DNA of 64,000 nt from Chryseobacterium scophthalmum. Its GTDB lineage: Bacteria > Bacteroidota > Bacteroidia > Flavobacteriales > Weeksellaceae. The DNA lies in the NCBI RefSeq assembly GCF_900143185.1, contig NZ_FSRQ01000001.1:248001-312000 (forward strand), written 5' to 3'. Below are positions 32,472 through 41,752 of this stretch, piece by piece. The number at the start of each line of letters is the position of its first letter. Positions within the stretch are counted from its first letter, which is position 1. Under the pieces are notes generated by a model. The model made no database searches. It was not told where the DNA came from and worked only from the letters and a program-made list of their open reading frames with translations. The translations under genes were made by a program, and so were the position numbers.

Positions 32472-34118
32472 ATGAAAAAGCTCAACTTTACGTTACTTCT
32501 TTTTACCGCGGGTTTTTATTATTCACAAACCATTTCTGGAACTGTAATTTCTAAAAATGAAAATCAACCGGTTTCTTATGCCAAAATTGGTATAGATAAA
32601 GAAAATATTGGTGTCATTACTGATGAAAACGGGAATTTTACAATCGACCTTTCTAAAGCAAACACGTCCAATAAAATTAAAGTCGAAGTTGCGGGATATG
32701 AACCATTTACTGAAACTGTTGCCAATTTTGTGAAGCAAGATCAACAGAAGATCTATCTGAAAGAGAAAGTGAAAAATATTCAGGAAGTTGTTTTAAAAAC
32801 TAAAAAATTAGTCGATAAAAATTGGGGAGTGAATACGAAAACTAAAAGTGTGATGTATTCGGTAAATCCGGCATTCAAAAAAGAAGATTTTTTAGGAGAA
32901 ACTGCATTGGAATTTAAAGCTAGTAAAAAATCTAAAATCAAAAACATTAATCTTAATATTGCAAGTATTACAGCAGATCGACCTGTAATTATGCGGTATA
33001 CGATTTATAATGAAAAGAATGGTTTGCCAAATGAAAGTATTCTGGATGAAGAAATCACGGTTGAATTAACAAAAGATAAAATTGTTGACGGAACTTTTAC
33101 TTTGGATGTGAATGACAAAAATATTTGGGTTCAGGGAAAATTTTTTGTAGGAATTCAGTTTTTGAGAGAGTTTGAAGGTAGGGTAAATATCAGTGCTGCA
33201 CTTTTCAGAACAGGATATATAAGAAAATTTTATGACGAATGGAAGAAAATGACCATTGCCGCTCCGGCTATAAATATTGATGTAAAAGTGGATAAAAATG
33301 CAAAAGATCAAAATAAGCACGAAGAGTTGAGTGAGGAAAGTATTGCTTCTTTTTTTCCGGATGTAAGTACTTATCAGATCGCTTCTGAAGAAAGTGTGTA
33401 CGGAAAAAATCAGGAAGTTGGAAAGATGCTGAATCTTAAAAACGCAAATCTTTATTATGAAGTGTATGGTGAAGGTGAACCTCTTTTTTTACTTCACGGA
33501 AATTCAGGAAGCATAAAAGATTTTTATCAGCAGATTCCTGTACTTTCAAAACAATATAAAGTGATTGTAATGGATACAAGAGCGCAGGGAAAAAGCATTG
33601 ATAAAACTAAAAATGATCTTGATTATAAGATTTTTGCAGATGATGTAAAAGCTTTGGCTGATCATTTGGGATTGCAAAAAATCAATATTGCAGGGTGGAG
33701 TGACGGCGGAAATACAGGATTGGAATTTGCTTTAAAATATCCAAAGAATTTAAATCTATTGATTACAATTGGCGCAAATGCTTTTCCGGATGGTGTTGAT
33801 CAGGAATTACTCAATAATTTTAATATTAAATATAAAGTGTTACAGCTGCAAAATAACCCTGAAAAACTGAATGAAAGAAGACTGTTGAAACTGATGCTGA
33901 AAGAACCGAATATCAGTGAAAAACAATTAAATAAAATTCAGAATAAAGTGTTGGTGATTGCCGGTGAAAAAGATGTCATCAAACAAAGTCATACCGAGTT
34001 TTTGGCTAAACAAATACCTAACTCTGAACTGAAAATCTATAAAGATGCTACTCACATGATTCCTTTTGAAAATGCAGATCAGCTTAATCAGGATATTTTA
34101 GAATTTTTGAAACAATAA
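32472..34118 (+). CDS. Exported fusion: carboxypeptidase-regulatory-like domain plus alpha/beta hydrolase
   Basis: A 548-residue protein in three parts. Signal peptide about 1-19 (GFYYSQ). Residues 20-100 form a CarboxypepD_reg-like beta domain (ISGTVISKNENQPVSYAKI, VEVAGYEPF), as in TonB-dependent proteins. Residues 125-260 are a beta-rich region of unknown family (PVIMRYTIYN, WVQGKFFVGIQF). Residues 320-548 are an alpha/beta hydrolase with oxyanion LHGNSG, nucleophile Ser410 in GWSDGG, Asp501 in GEKD and His528 in ATHMIPF. A periplasmic or surface esterase or peptidase is inferred. Its last codons form half of a terminator shared with the convergent subtilisin gene. Confidence 0.82.
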   Translation: MKKLNFTLLLFTAGFYYSQTISGTVISKNENQPVSYAKIGIDKENIGVITDENGNFTIDLSKANTSNKIKVEVAGYEPFTETVANFVKQDQQKIYLKEKVKNIQEVVLKTKKLVDKNWGVNTKTKSVMYSVNPAFKKEDFLGETALEFKASKKSKIKNINLNIASITADRPVIMRYTIYNEKNGLPNESILDEEITVELTKDKIVDGTFTLDVNDKNIWVQGKFFVGIQFLREFEGRVNISAALFRTGYIRKFYDEWKKMTIAAPAINIDVKVDKNAKDQNKHEELSEESIASFFPDVSTYQIASEESVYGKNQEVGKMLNLKNANLYYEVYGEGEPLFLLHGNSGSIKDFYQQIPVLSKQYKVIVMDTRAQGKSIDKTKNDLDYKIFADDVKALADHLGLQKINIAGWSDGGNTGLEFALKYPKNLNLLITIGANAFPDGVDQELLNNFNIKYKVLQLQNNPEKLNERRLLKLMLKEPNISEKQLNKIQNKVLVIAGEKDVIKQSHTEFLAKQIPNSELKIYKDATHMIPFENADQLNQDILEFLKQ

Positions 34119-34138
34119 TCAGGTTATTGTTTCAAAAA
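34104..34138. terminator. Bidirectional terminator made from the last codons of two convergent genes
   Basis: tttttgaaacaataa (34104-34118) and its perfect inverse (34124-34138) pair over 15 bp around a TCAGG loop. The left arm ends with the TAA of the hydrolase gene, the right arm starts with the stop of the subtilisin gene, and each arm encodes FLKQ-stop in its own gene. Confidence 0.75.
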
Positions 34139-35725
34139 CTTTTCATAATAGACTTTATCCTTGGTTTGGATTTTTAAATAATAAGTTCCTTTTGCGAAAT
34201 CTTCTACTTTGATAGATTTTTGAGCAGATTTTAAAATCATTCTTCCCAGATTATCGTAAACTTCGGTTGAAATAATTTGTGCTTCGGTCGCAATATTCAG
34301 GATGTTTTTTACGGGGTTTGGGAAGATTGCTATCGTATTCTTTTTTACGAGTTCTGAAGTATTTAATGTAGAATTATAAAAACTTCCAAAATTCAGAATT
34401 CCATATCCCATTTGATCGTTGTGTGCAGGAAATAATGAAGCATTCTGTCTTAAGTTTGTTCTCATCAAATCTCTGTTCATTCCCGGAAAAGCCTGAATTA
34501 AGCAAGCAACTCCGCCTGCTGCAATGGGCGTTGCAATGGATGTTCCCGAAACTGAGATGATCGTATTATTGTCTACTGTCGCAGATGAAGTTCCTCTTGT
34601 ACTTGCATCTGGTTTTATCATTCCTAAAGAATTGGGACCGTAAGATGAAAATCCAGAAGCATTTCCTGCAGAATCGACAGAACCAATACTGAAAACTTTA
34701 ACATTGTCTGCCGGAGTTGTAATATAATGCCAAGAAACTTCACCAGAATTTCCGGCTGCAATTAAAACAAAAATTCCTTTATTTACAGCAATTTCACTGG
34801 CTCTTCCAATGAAAGATTTTGTACCGTTCATGTCATTGTAAGTATAGCTGTATTTTGGGTCATCAAAATTATTGTATCCTAAAGAAGTTGTGATAATATC
34901 TACCCCTTTCCTGTCGGCTTCTTCCGCGGCTTCAATCCAATATAATTCTTCTTCGGGAACTTCAACTGCTGAATTTTCACTGCGGTAAAGATAAAAATCA
35001 GCATCAGGAGCAGAACCCACAAAAGCATCGGCAATGTAACCTCCAATTGCTCCTAAAACTACTGTTCCGTGGTTATTGAGCGAAGGATTATAGATGTCTG
35101 TGCCTTTTGATACAAAATCGTAACCGCCTTTTATTTTGTTATTGGTCCATAATCTGGAAAATGCAGAACCTGTATTTACGGTCGGAAATCCGGTATCAAT
35201 AACGGCAATGGTTACTCCGGTTCCGGTAAATCCGGCAAGATGGAGTGGTCTTAAATTGATTTGATCAATCTGTTCAGATCCTGAACCATAATCGAATATG
35301 GTCTGGTTTTTCTGAGTTGATTCAAAATCTGACCATTTATTGGTATTTTGAGTTTTTAAAACTAAAGAAGAATTTTTAGCAAAACTTTCTACTGATTGTA
35401 CAAAAGGTTGTGTTTTAATTAAATTGACCTGCGCCTGATTGGCATTTACGGCAACACCATTCAGCCATTTTGAATAATCGGTGATCGTAAATCCTAAATT
35501 TTGTAGATTTTGAATATAAGATTGCTCGATGGGAGCGTCCTGATCATTTAATGCAATTCCCAATGCAGTACGCCTGTTGAGCGATTTTTGACTCAGCTCA
35601 GAAAGTGGATTGGCATAAAATGCAGCTTTGTTGGGTTTACCGGTAAAATAAACAAAAACAAGTTCAGTTTGCGCAAAAGATGTAGAGTAACCCGCTAAAA
35701 AACAAAACAGTAAAAGTTTTTTCAT
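34124..35725 (-). CDS. Subtilisin-like serine peptidase (S8) with T9SS sorting domain
   Basis: A 533-residue secreted protease. Signal peptide 1-18 (STSFA|Q). An N-terminal prodomain spans about 20-150, then the S8 domain with the full triad: Asp177 in VIDTGF, His219 in NNHGTVV and Ser396 in GTSIATP; the oxyanion Asn lies in AAGNSGE. From about residue 460 a type A T9SS sorting domain begins (IFPNPVKNILNI), with the usual GRMILK, GTYYLKI and a basic final strand. It should be exported by type IX secretion and attached to or released from the surface. Monocistronic, convergent with the hydrolase fusion gene. Confidence 0.94.
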   Translation of the reverse strand: MKKLLLFCFLAGYSTSFAQTELVFVYFTGKPNKAAFYANPLSELSQKSLNRRTALGIALNDQDAPIEQSYIQNLQNLGFTITDYSKWLNGVAVNANQAQVNLIKTQPFVQSVESFAKNSSLVLKTQNTNKWSDFESTQKNQTIFDYGSGSEQIDQINLRPLHLAGFTGTGVTIAVIDTGFPTVNTGSAFSRLWTNNKIKGGYDFVSKGTDIYNPSLNNHGTVVLGAIGGYIADAFVGSAPDADFYLYRSENSAVEVPEEELYWIEAAEEADRKGVDIITTSLGYNNFDDPKYSYTYNDMNGTKSFIGRASEIAVNKGIFVLIAAGNSGEVSWHYITTPADNVKVFSIGSVDSAGNASGFSSYGPNSLGMIKPDASTRGTSSATVDNNTIISVSGTSIATPIAAGGVACLIQAFPGMNRDLMRTNLRQNASLFPAHNDQMGYGILNFGSFYNSTLNTSELVKKNTIAIFPNPVKNILNIATEAQIISTEVYDNLGRMILKSAQKSIKVEDFAKGTYYLKIQTKDKVYYEKFLKQ

Positions 35726-35767
35726 CTAATAATTTTTTATAAAGATAAAACAAAATCAATAAAATTT

Positions 35768-35796
35768 TTGATAGCACTTTAAAATCCTTATTTTTA
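35768..35796 (+). promoter_or_regulatory. Promoter of the sugar-nucleotide operon
   Basis: TTG at 35768-35770, an 18-nt spacer and TAttTTTa at 35789-35796, one base off the -7 consensus. About 98 nt of leader follow, including a CTAAAnC low-complexity run at 35836-35862. Confidence 0.4.
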
Positions 35797-35894
35797 CGAA
35801 AATATTCGTTTAAGAAATTACTTTATTAGGAAAAATAAAATCTAAAATCTAAAACCTAAAAGCAATTTTACAAAACTTAAAAAATAAAATTTAT

Positions 35895-37019
35895 ATGAAA
35901 AAGATACAGATGGTTGACTTGCAGAGTCAGTATTACAAAATAAAAAATGATGTAGACAATGCGGTTTTAAATGTAATGGATTCTGCTGCTTTTATTAACG
36001 GACCGGAAGTAAAATCTTTCCAAAACGAAATGGAAACTTATCTGGATGTAAAACATGTAATTCCTTGTGCCAACGGAACTGATGCTTTGCAGATTGCTTT
36101 GATGGGCTTAGATTTACAGGAAGGAGACGAAGTGATTACTGCTGATTTTACTTTTGCAGCTACCGTTGAAGTTATTCATTTATTAAAACTAAAATCTGTA
36201 TTGGTAGATGTAGATTACGATACTTTTACCATCTCTACAGAAGCGATTAAAAAAGCAATTACTCCTAAAACAAAGGCAATTATTCCGGTTCATATTTTCG
36301 GACAATGTGCCAATATGGAGGAGATTTTAAAAATTGCTGAAGAACATAATTTATTTGTGATTGAAGACAACGCACAGGCAATCGGTTCTCAATATACTTT
36401 TTCTAGTGGAGAAGTGAGACATGCAGGAACAATGTCTACCGTTGGAACAACTTCTTTTTTTCCATCTAAAAATTTAGGTTGTTACGGCGATGGTGGAGCA
36501 ATTTTTACGAATAATGATGAGCTTGCTCACCGTTTAAGAGGAATTGTAAACCATGGAATGTACGAAAGATATTACCATGATGAAGTAGGAGTTAACTCAA
36601 GACTAGACAGTATTCAGGCTGCAATTTTAAGAAAAAAACTTCCGAATCTTGATTCTTACAACGATGCAAGAAGAAAAGCTGCTGATTATTACGATGACGC
36701 TTTTGCAGGAAATGAAAATATTCTTACTCCGAAAAGGTCTGAAAATTCAACTCACGTTTTTCATCAATATACTTTGAGAATTTTAAACGGAAAACGTAAT
36801 GAATTACAAAAGTTTCTTACTGAAAAAGAAATTCCGGCGATGATTTATTATCCTGTTGCTTTAAGAAAACAAAAAGCGTATTATCAGGAAAGCAATGATG
36901 CTGATTTTGTAAACACAGATAAGCTTTTGGATCAGGTAATTTCTCTTCCGATGCACACAGAATTGGATGAAGAGCAGTTGAAGTATATTACGGATGCTGT
37001 TTTGGAGTTTATGGGATAA
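35895..37019 (+). CDS. DegT/DnrJ/EryC1/StrS family sugar aminotransferase
   Basis: A 374-residue PLP enzyme that aminates a keto group on a nucleotide-linked sugar. Features: PCANGTDALQIAL in the cofactor pocket, ITADFTFAATVEVI, the PLP-phosphate region VIEDNAQAIGS, and the Schiff-base Lys in FFPSKNLGCYGDGGA; HVFHQYTLR and PAMIYYPVALRKQ near the end match the family. It opens an operon: the next gene starts at the base after its stop, then galE and a cytidylyltransferase follow. The product sugar is likely a component of surface polysaccharide or glycans. Confidence 0.92.
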   Translation: MKKIQMVDLQSQYYKIKNDVDNAVLNVMDSAAFINGPEVKSFQNEMETYLDVKHVIPCANGTDALQIALMGLDLQEGDEVITADFTFAATVEVIHLLKLKSVLVDVDYDTFTISTEAIKKAITPKTKAIIPVHIFGQCANMEEILKIAEEHNLFVIEDNAQAIGSQYTFSSGEVRHAGTMSTVGTTSFFPSKNLGCYGDGGAIFTNNDELAHRLRGIVNHGMYERYYHDEVGVNSRLDSIQAAILRKKLPNLDSYNDARRKAADYYDDAFAGNENILTPKRSENSTHVFHQYTLRILNGKRNELQKFLTEKEIPAMIYYPVALRKQKAYYQESNDADFVNTDKLLDQVISLPMHTELDEEQLKYITDAVLEFMG

Positions 37020-37463
37020 ATGAAAAAGAGAGTTTTTAAATATAAATTTGTTTATTGGATAATCCTTTCATTAAACATTATTTTATTCATTTCTTTTTCG
37101 ATAGGTTTAATTAATAGAATTGAAACGGATAATTTTGATAATTCGATAGATGTATTTTCATTTGTTGCTATTATTATGATATGTATTTTGTCATTCTCTT
37201 CTCTTATAATGTTTATAATAAAAAATAAAAATTCAATTATAACTTTTTCAGCAGTGTTGTTTTTAATACTTCTGATTATATCTTTTTTTCTCTTTTATTC
37301 AATATTCATTGTTAAAGATTTCGGTGAAAATTCTACAGATTTTTATACAGTACCTTTGGTGTATGGGATTATTTTAGGTATTTTATTTATTACTAATTAC
37401 TTTAAGTTTAGAAAAAATATTAACGAACTTGAAATAGATGAAATTGGTATAAAAAACGATTAA
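37020..37463 (+). CDS. Small four-helix membrane protein in the sugar operon
   Basis: A 147-residue protein with a basic start (MKKRVFKYKF) and four hydrophobic helices (about residues 11-28, 42-62, 72-92 and 108-126), then a charged tail ending EIDEIGIKND. It is very rich in Ile, Phe and Asn with lower GC than the genes around it. Its ATG follows the DegT stop with no spacer, so translation is probably coupled. No family recognised; its position between aminotransferase and galE hints at a membrane role linked to sugar handling, but nothing in the sequence shows it. Confidence 0.7.
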   Translation: MKKRVFKYKFVYWIILSLNIILFISFSIGLINRIETDNFDNSIDVFSFVAIIMICILSFSSLIMFIIKNKNSIITFSAVLFLILLIISFFLFYSIFIVKDFGENSTDFYTVPLVYGIILGILFITNYFKFRKNINELEIDEIGIKND

Positions 37464-37478
37464 AAACATAAATAAAAA

Positions 37479-38501
37479 ATGGCAATACTAGTCACAGGCG
37501 GACTTGGATATATTGGTTCTCATACTGTTGTAGAACTCATTAATAACAACTTTGAAGTAATCATCGTTGATGATTTATCCAATTCGGAAAAATTTATTTT
37601 ACATAATATTGAGGAAATTACAGGGAAACGACCTATATTTTATCCTTTTGATCTGAAAAGAAAAGAACTTCTTCATCAGGTTTTTGAGGCACATGATATT
37701 GAAGGATGCATTAATTTTGCAGCTTTTAAAGCGGTTGGTGAAAGCCAGGAAAAACCGATTGACTATTACGAAAATAATTTGTTTTCGCTGATTAATATTC
37801 TTCAGGAATTTAAGGCTAGACAAATATCAAATTTCATTTTCAGTTCATCTTGCACAGTCTACGGACAAGCTGATGAAATGCCAATAGACGAGAATACCCC
37901 GCTGAAGATGCCGGAAAGTGTTTACGGAAAGACAAAGCAAATGGGAGAGGAGATCTTAAAAGATTTTGCTCAATCTTACAATAGTAAAATATGTTTACTG
38001 AGATATTTTAATCCTATTGGGGCACATCCTTCAGCTTTATTAGGTGAATTACCAATTGGAGTTCCCAATAATTTAGTTCCTTATGTGATGCAGACAGCGG
38101 CGGGAATTCGTGAGAAACTAAGTGTTTGGGGAAATGATTATCCTACGGAAGATGGAACTGCAATTCGTGACTACATTTATGTGGTAGACTTGGCGAAAGC
38201 GCACGTTGCTGCACTGAAAAGCTTAATGAATAACAATTCTGAAGAAACTGTAATTGATATTTATAATCTGGGAACAGGAAAAGGATCATCGGTCTTAGAA
38301 GTTGTAGAAACTTTCGAATCTGCAAATGAAGTAGCTGTACCTTATCAAATTTGCGATAGGAGAGAAGGTGATATCACCATTGCTTATGCCAATGCTGAAA
38401 AAGCTGAAAAAGAACTCAACTGGAAATCTGAAACTTCTTTGAAAGAAGCTTTGAAAACTGTTTGGGAATGGCAGAAATATTTAGAATCAAGAAAAAATTA
38501 A
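37479..38501 (+). CDS. galE: UDP-glucose 4-epimerase
   Basis: Interconverts UDP-glucose and UDP-galactose through a 4-keto intermediate. A 340-residue extended SDR protein: NAD-binding GGLGYIGSH (6-14), the Asp of VDDLSNS, the catalytic Ser/Thr in SSSCTVYG (about 125-132) and YGKTK with the catalytic Tyr and Lys (about 151-155). RYFNPIGAHPSALLGELP and the C-terminal YIYVVDLAKAH are typical of GalE. It lies 15 bp after the membrane-protein gene and 28 bp before the cytidylyltransferase gene, so it is in the same operon. Confidence 0.93.
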   Translation: MAILVTGGLGYIGSHTVVELINNNFEVIIVDDLSNSEKFILHNIEEITGKRPIFYPFDLKRKELLHQVFEAHDIEGCINFAAFKAVGESQEKPIDYYENNLFSLINILQEFKARQISNFIFSSSCTVYGQADEMPIDENTPLKMPESVYGKTKQMGEEILKDFAQSYNSKICLLRYFNPIGAHPSALLGELPIGVPNNLVPYVMQTAAGIREKLSVWGNDYPTEDGTAIRDYIYVVDLAKAHVAALKSLMNNNSEETVIDIYNLGTGKGSSVLEVVETFESANEVAVPYQICDRREGDITIAYANAEKAEKELNWKSETSLKEALKTVWEWQKYLESRKN

Positions 38502-38529
38502 TTTTAACTAAAATAAGACACGAAAAAAT

Positions 38530-38964
38530 ATGAAAACGGAAAGAATAGGCATTACATTTTCCTCATTTGATCTTCTGCATGCAGGTCATATCAAAATGTT
38601 GGAAGAAGCTAAAACAGTTTGTGATTACCTGATTGTTGGTTTACAGATTGATCCGTCGCACGAACGGCCTACAAAAAACAAACCTACACAAACAATTGTT
38701 GAGCGATATATTCAGCTGAAAGCTGTGAATGCAGTTGATGAAATTATTCCCTACTATACTGAGCAGGATTTAGAAGATATTTTAAAATCTTTTGTAATTG
38801 ATGTAAGGATTATCGGAGACGATTATCTGGATCGTGATTTCACCGGAAAACAATATTGTGAAGAAAAAGGCATTGAGATTTTTTATAATAAAAGAGATCA
38901 CCGCTTTTCTTCAAGCGATTTAAGGAAAAGAATCTACGAAGCCGAAATGGCAAAATCTAAATAA
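38530..38964 (+). CDS. Cytidylyltransferase-like protein (TagD family)
   Basis: A 144-residue nucleotidyltransferase. The nucleotide-binding HxGH motif is HAGH (residues 17-20) after GITFSSFDLL, and the fold continues DYLIVGLQID, VERYIQLKAVNAVDEIIPY and IIGDDYLDRDF, as in glycerol-3-phosphate cytidylyltransferase. The C-terminal RTxGISTT motif of TagD is replaced by HRFSSSDLRKRI, so the substrate may be another phosphorylated polyol. It would activate an alditol phosphate with CTP. It is last in the operon and is followed by a strong terminator. Confidence 0.85.
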   Translation: MKTERIGITFSSFDLLHAGHIKMLEEAKTVCDYLIVGLQIDPSHERPTKNKPTQTIVERYIQLKAVNAVDEIIPYYTEQDLEDILKSFVIDVRIIGDDYLDRDFTGKQYCEEKGIEIFYNKRDHRFSSSDLRKRIYEAEMAKSK

Positions 38965-38966
38965 AT

Positions 38967-39000
38967 AAAAATCCCGAAAAATTAATTTTCGGGATTTTTT
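38967..39000. terminator. Terminator after the cytidylyltransferase gene
   Basis: A 13-14-bp stem (aaaatcccgaaaa with ttttcgggattttt) and a 5-nt loop, with a T-run. It lies between convergent genes and could act in both directions. Confidence 0.8.
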
Positions 39001-39020
39001 ATAACTAATTGTAAATAATA

Positions 39021-41585
39021 TTACATTGGTCCGCCTTGTTGGTCGTCACCTGTAGCATTAGAATTTACATCTTTCTTTCTCTTCGGCTGCTCAATCTTTT
39101 CACCTTGCTTAAATCTGTAAGTTAAAGATACCGCAAACTGTCTTGGTTGCCATTGCATGTAAGATTCTCTGGTAAAGTTTTCACCATAAGTTGTAGATCT
39201 CATAGCTCTGGTGTTGAAAATATCTTGTACATTGAATGACAATGTTCCATTACCGTTCCAAATCGTTTTAGAAGCTCCTAGATTCAAAGCATACATGTCT
39301 TTTCTATCCTGATAAGCAGTTTTCTGTCCACCTCTGTAGAAACCTTGTAACTGGAAACTGAATGTTTTGTCAATTTTAAATGTAGAAGTCAATCTAGCTC
39401 TTGTAGAGAAACCGCTACCGTTAAAATCTGCTGTTGCCACAATTGGGTTTCCGTCATTATCTAAAGTATTATAAAGTATACTACCTTTTGTTTTATATCC
39501 GAATAAATCAACATTACCTAAAAATTTCAACCAACTTGTCGCATCCCAGTTAAAGTTTAGATCTAAACCAAAACGGTCATCAGATCCTAAGTTGATAGGT
39601 TTTGTATGGAAAACAATTCTGTCTTCTGGCTGACCAAGGCTATTTGTAAATGTTTCTTTCTCATTATAAACCAACATTTTTGTATCATCTGTCTGATGTC
39701 TGTAGTAAATAGTTGGATTGATTGTAAATTTCTTTTTAGAGATGCTGTAACCAAATTCGTATGAATCAACATAAGAAGGATTCAAATCAATATTGCCATC
39801 AAAAATATTTTGGTTGTCATTATAGTTAGGATTTGGTATCAAAAAGAAAGATCTTGGTCTATCTATTCTTCTTGTGTAATTTAATAAGAACTGACTGTCT
39901 TTCGCTAATTCATAACTCAAATAAACACTTGGGAAAAGATTGTTGTAACTTTTTCTGCTTCTGATATCTTCATATGCAGGGTTTAGGTTTGCATAATCAA
40001 TGTCTATATTTGAGTATTCATTTCTTACTCCTACCTGATAACCCAATTTCCCGATTTTACTTTTAAATTGTAAATATCCCGCATTAAACATTTCTTTATA
40101 CCTGGCTTCATAAGTATATGTTCCTAAGAAATTCAATATAGGGGCATTTACAGTACTTTCTCTTACATCATTATCATAATCATTTTGATTAATATCAATT
40201 CTGTATCCTGCTTCGATTTTAGAATTTTCACCAATTGGTAGCTCATAATCTGCTTTACCGATTAATGTTTTGTTCTTCGTCGTTTGATTAATAATGTTTT
40301 GAAGCTCAAAGTTGCCATTATTTGTTTCATCAATATCGGTATCGTTATATGATCTGTTGCTTTGTAAACTCAATGATAAAGCAATGTTTTGTCCCTTATC
40401 ATCAAATTTATGATCCAATCCTATATCTCCTTGAAATGCAAGGTTATTATTAACACTATTAGTTAATCTATTTCTGAAAGTATCGGGAGCGCTAAAAAGT
40501 TGGTTATTGTAAGTAACGTTACCAGAATTTTCGCTATCAAATGTTCTTACAGTTCCCGATAAGTTAAAAGAAGTTTTATCAGAAAAATCATAAACAATTC
40601 CTGCAGAAGCATTGTAGTTTTTATTTTGACTCTCACTAATATTCTCCTGGTTACTTTGAAGAGTACTTCCTATTTTGGTTACATTAGTAAAGTAATTGTC
40701 TGTTCTATTCGTGTTTTTAGATTCACGGTAACCACCGCCACCGTTTAAAAACCAGGTAAGATTACCTTTTCTCCAGCTTAAATTCGTATTCAAATTGGTT
40801 TGAGGTAAATATCCCAAAGTTCCGGTAACACTACCGTTGAAACCTGTCTTTTTTGATTTCTTTAAAATAATATTTAAAATACCCGCAGTTCCGCTTGCTT
40901 CGAATTTTGAAGAAGGGTTGGTAATTACTTCAATTCTCTCAATCTGATCGGCAGGAATACTTTGCAATGCATTGGCTCCGTCATCAATCCCAAGAAGGGC
41001 AGAAGGTTTCCCGTTAATTAAGAAACGAACGTTTGAGCTACCTCTCATAGAAACCGTTCCGTCTGTATCAACAGAAACCGATGGTACATTTGATAAAACA
41101 TCCTGAAGATTTCCACCTTTACTTACAATATCCTGAGAAGGATCATAAGTTCTTTTATCCAGCTCAACTTTATAAGGCTTTGCCGTTGCTGTAATCACAA
41201 CTCCCTGAATATCCTGTGTTTTTAGATTGGTACTTGTTGCTTCAGGTTCTATAGAAAGCGCACCAATACTTCCGGCTGTTGTAATTTGCTTGTTGATTAC
41301 ACTTTTTTTGTAATCGATTGCTTCTACTGTGATATCGTAATTACCCGGAGTAAGGTCTAGTTTATAGTTTCCTTTTTCGTCTGTAAGAGTAGCGTCACTC
41401 AACAGTTTACTTGCTTTATTGCTGAAAGTTACAGAAGCGTAAGCAACAGGTTGGTTACTTTTATCAACCACAGTTCCTGAAACTCCTACTTTATCCTGAG
41501 CAAAAGCAAAAGCTGCTGCAGATAACACAAAAGTAAGTCCTAAGGTTTTTTTTGTGAAAATACTGATTATTTCCGTCTGATTCAT
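39021..41585 (-). CDS. TonB-dependent outer-membrane receptor family protein
   Basis: An 854-residue outer-membrane protein. A signal sequence with a long polar start (cleavage near AFAFAQ, residue 30) precedes a carboxypeptidase-regulatory-like domain (VSGTVVDKSNQPVAYASV, to about 115). The plug (about 130-245) shows GGNLQDVLSNVPSV, the FLINGKPSALLG stretch and IERIEVITNPSSKFEASG, the pattern of the Bacteroidota OMP_b-brl_3 group rather than siderophore receptors. The barrel ends VSLTYRFKQ, with a 25-residue polar tail. The substrate is unknown. Monocistronic. Confidence 0.88.
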   Translation of the reverse strand: MNQTEIISIFTKKTLGLTFVLSAAAFAFAQDKVGVSGTVVDKSNQPVAYASVTFSNKASKLLSDATLTDEKGNYKLDLTPGNYDITVEAIDYKKSVINKQITTAGSIGALSIEPEATSTNLKTQDIQGVVITATAKPYKVELDKRTYDPSQDIVSKGGNLQDVLSNVPSVSVDTDGTVSMRGSSNVRFLINGKPSALLGIDDGANALQSIPADQIERIEVITNPSSKFEASGTAGILNIILKKSKKTGFNGSVTGTLGYLPQTNLNTNLSWRKGNLTWFLNGGGGYRESKNTNRTDNYFTNVTKIGSTLQSNQENISESQNKNYNASAGIVYDFSDKTSFNLSGTVRTFDSENSGNVTYNNQLFSAPDTFRNRLTNSVNNNLAFQGDIGLDHKFDDKGQNIALSLSLQSNRSYNDTDIDETNNGNFELQNIINQTTKNKTLIGKADYELPIGENSKIEAGYRIDINQNDYDNDVRESTVNAPILNFLGTYTYEARYKEMFNAGYLQFKSKIGKLGYQVGVRNEYSNIDIDYANLNPAYEDIRSRKSYNNLFPSVYLSYELAKDSQFLLNYTRRIDRPRSFFLIPNPNYNDNQNIFDGNIDLNPSYVDSYEFGYSISKKKFTINPTIYYRHQTDDTKMLVYNEKETFTNSLGQPEDRIVFHTKPINLGSDDRFGLDLNFNWDATSWLKFLGNVDLFGYKTKGSILYNTLDNDGNPIVATADFNGSGFSTRARLTSTFKIDKTFSFQLQGFYRGGQKTAYQDRKDMYALNLGASKTIWNGNGTLSFNVQDIFNTRAMRSTTYGENFTRESYMQWQPRQFAVSLTYRFKQGEKIEQPKRKKDVNSNATGDDQQGGPM

Positions 41586-41752
41586 AAGGTATTCTTTAGA
41601 TAAAATTGTAATAAAAAGGTTTTAATTTTATTAATTTATTAAAGCCTTTAAAAATACAATTTCACGATTCGTTTATTATTTTTAATAGATATGTCGCCTT
41701 TGAGAGCTAAATGTTAATTATTAATTTGTTAAAATAAAGTTAAATATGTTTA

